From Clostridiales bacterium (lineage in GTDB: Bacteria > Bacillota_A > Clostridia > Peptostreptococcales > Anaerovoracaceae): a stretch of 13,575 nucleotides of DNA. The stretch covers positions 1 to 13,575 of the forward strand of contig SVCR01000018.1 of NCBI GenBank assembly GCA_015058265.1, in the 5' to 3' direction. The notes beneath the pieces are model-generated. The model had not been told where the DNA came from. It saw nothing but the letters and a program-made list of their open reading frames with translations, and ran no database searches. Position numbers and translations under genes: made by a program. Below, in pieces: positions 13,472-13,575 of the stretch (positions are counted from its first letter, which is position 1; every line of letters starts with the position of its first letter).

Positions 13472-13575
13472 TCACATTTCATCCCTCAATTTGTCCCTCA
13501 ATAGGGTCTTTTGAAAGGATTTTAGAGCTGTTTGAAGGCGGTTGAAGGAGCAATCGAAAAGAGCGGTTTCCCCTG
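13472..13575 (-). CDS. Possible 3' end of an unidentified gene (partial)
   Basis: A minus-strand frame is open from the right edge to a TGA at 13472, giving 33 residues that end FQKTLLRDKLRDEM. The length is too short to exclude chance and no family is recognised. The repeated LRDKLRDE reflects a repeated TTGAGGGA word. It could equally be non-coding. Confidence 0.2.
   Translation of the reverse strand, partial: GETALFDCSFNRLQTALKSFQKTLLRDKLRDEM

Larger units (their letters stand above)
13165..13575. other. Right-end region without a convincing complete gene
   Basis: These 411 bases upstream of the secreted-protein gene contain a perfect 30-bp palindrome and two competing short minus-strand reading frames (listed separately). 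AGACTGCGA is repeated at 13418 and 13442, and CCCTCAAT is repeated near the end (around 13483-13501). No clear promoter for the secreted protein was found in the first 120 bases. The last 100 bases may be the tail of a minus-strand gene entering from the right. Confidence 0.4.

Overview
This window looks like chromosome from an anaerobic Clostridia-type Firmicute (Eubacteriales). The grounds are strong AGGAGG-type ribosome binding sites on most genes, an oxygen-sensitive 4Fe-4S/FMN/FAD ene-reductase, a radical SAM enzyme, a DUF4342 protein paired with an OmpR-type regulator, and a secreted lysine-rich Ig-like (Big_2) protein of a kind common in gut Clostridia. I recognise families here, not a species.

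Layout. (1) 1-924, minus: a UBA-like/DUF4342 membrane protein, then an OmpR-family response regulator that runs off the left edge, coupled by an ATGA overlap. Upstream lie four TTAGA direct repeats at 10-11 bp spacing, the classic layout of OmpR-family binding sites. (2) 1245-2666, plus: a DHA2-type drug exporter whose near-consensus promoter puts transcription start on the ATG, so its mRNA is probably leaderless. (3) 2649-3800, minus: an M20 amidohydrolase that overlaps the exporter tail to tail by 18 bp. (4) 4014-11207, minus: a compact gene set in the order glycerol dehydrogenase-like enzyme, ene-reductase, FucP-like permease, radical SAM protein, sodium:solute symporter, and two single-helix microproteins of 40 and 41 residues. 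A hairpin followed by four U residues may end this transcript. (5) 11544-12419, minus: an AraC-family regulator with its own promoter and a clear terminator. The spacer in front of the glycerol dehydrogenase-like gene carries three direct copies of GGTCA-N6-TTGC, well suited to an AraC protein. (6) 12499-13164, minus: a secreted cyclophilin-like plus Ig-like protein. (7) 13165-13575: no convincing complete gene, but a perfect 30-bp palindrome, short reading frames with a strong ribosome binding site, and repeats.

How it may work together (inference): the AraC protein senses a small molecule through its cupin-like domain and activates region 4. The two transporters import one or two substrates. 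The GldA-like dehydrogenase moves electrons between NAD and a hydroxy/keto compound, and the ene-reductase consumes NAD(P)H on an activated C=C bond. The radical SAM enzyme has an unknown part. The substrate cannot be read from sequence. The most notable element is the symporter followed by two overlapping single-helix microproteins, which look like uncharacterised small transporter subunits.
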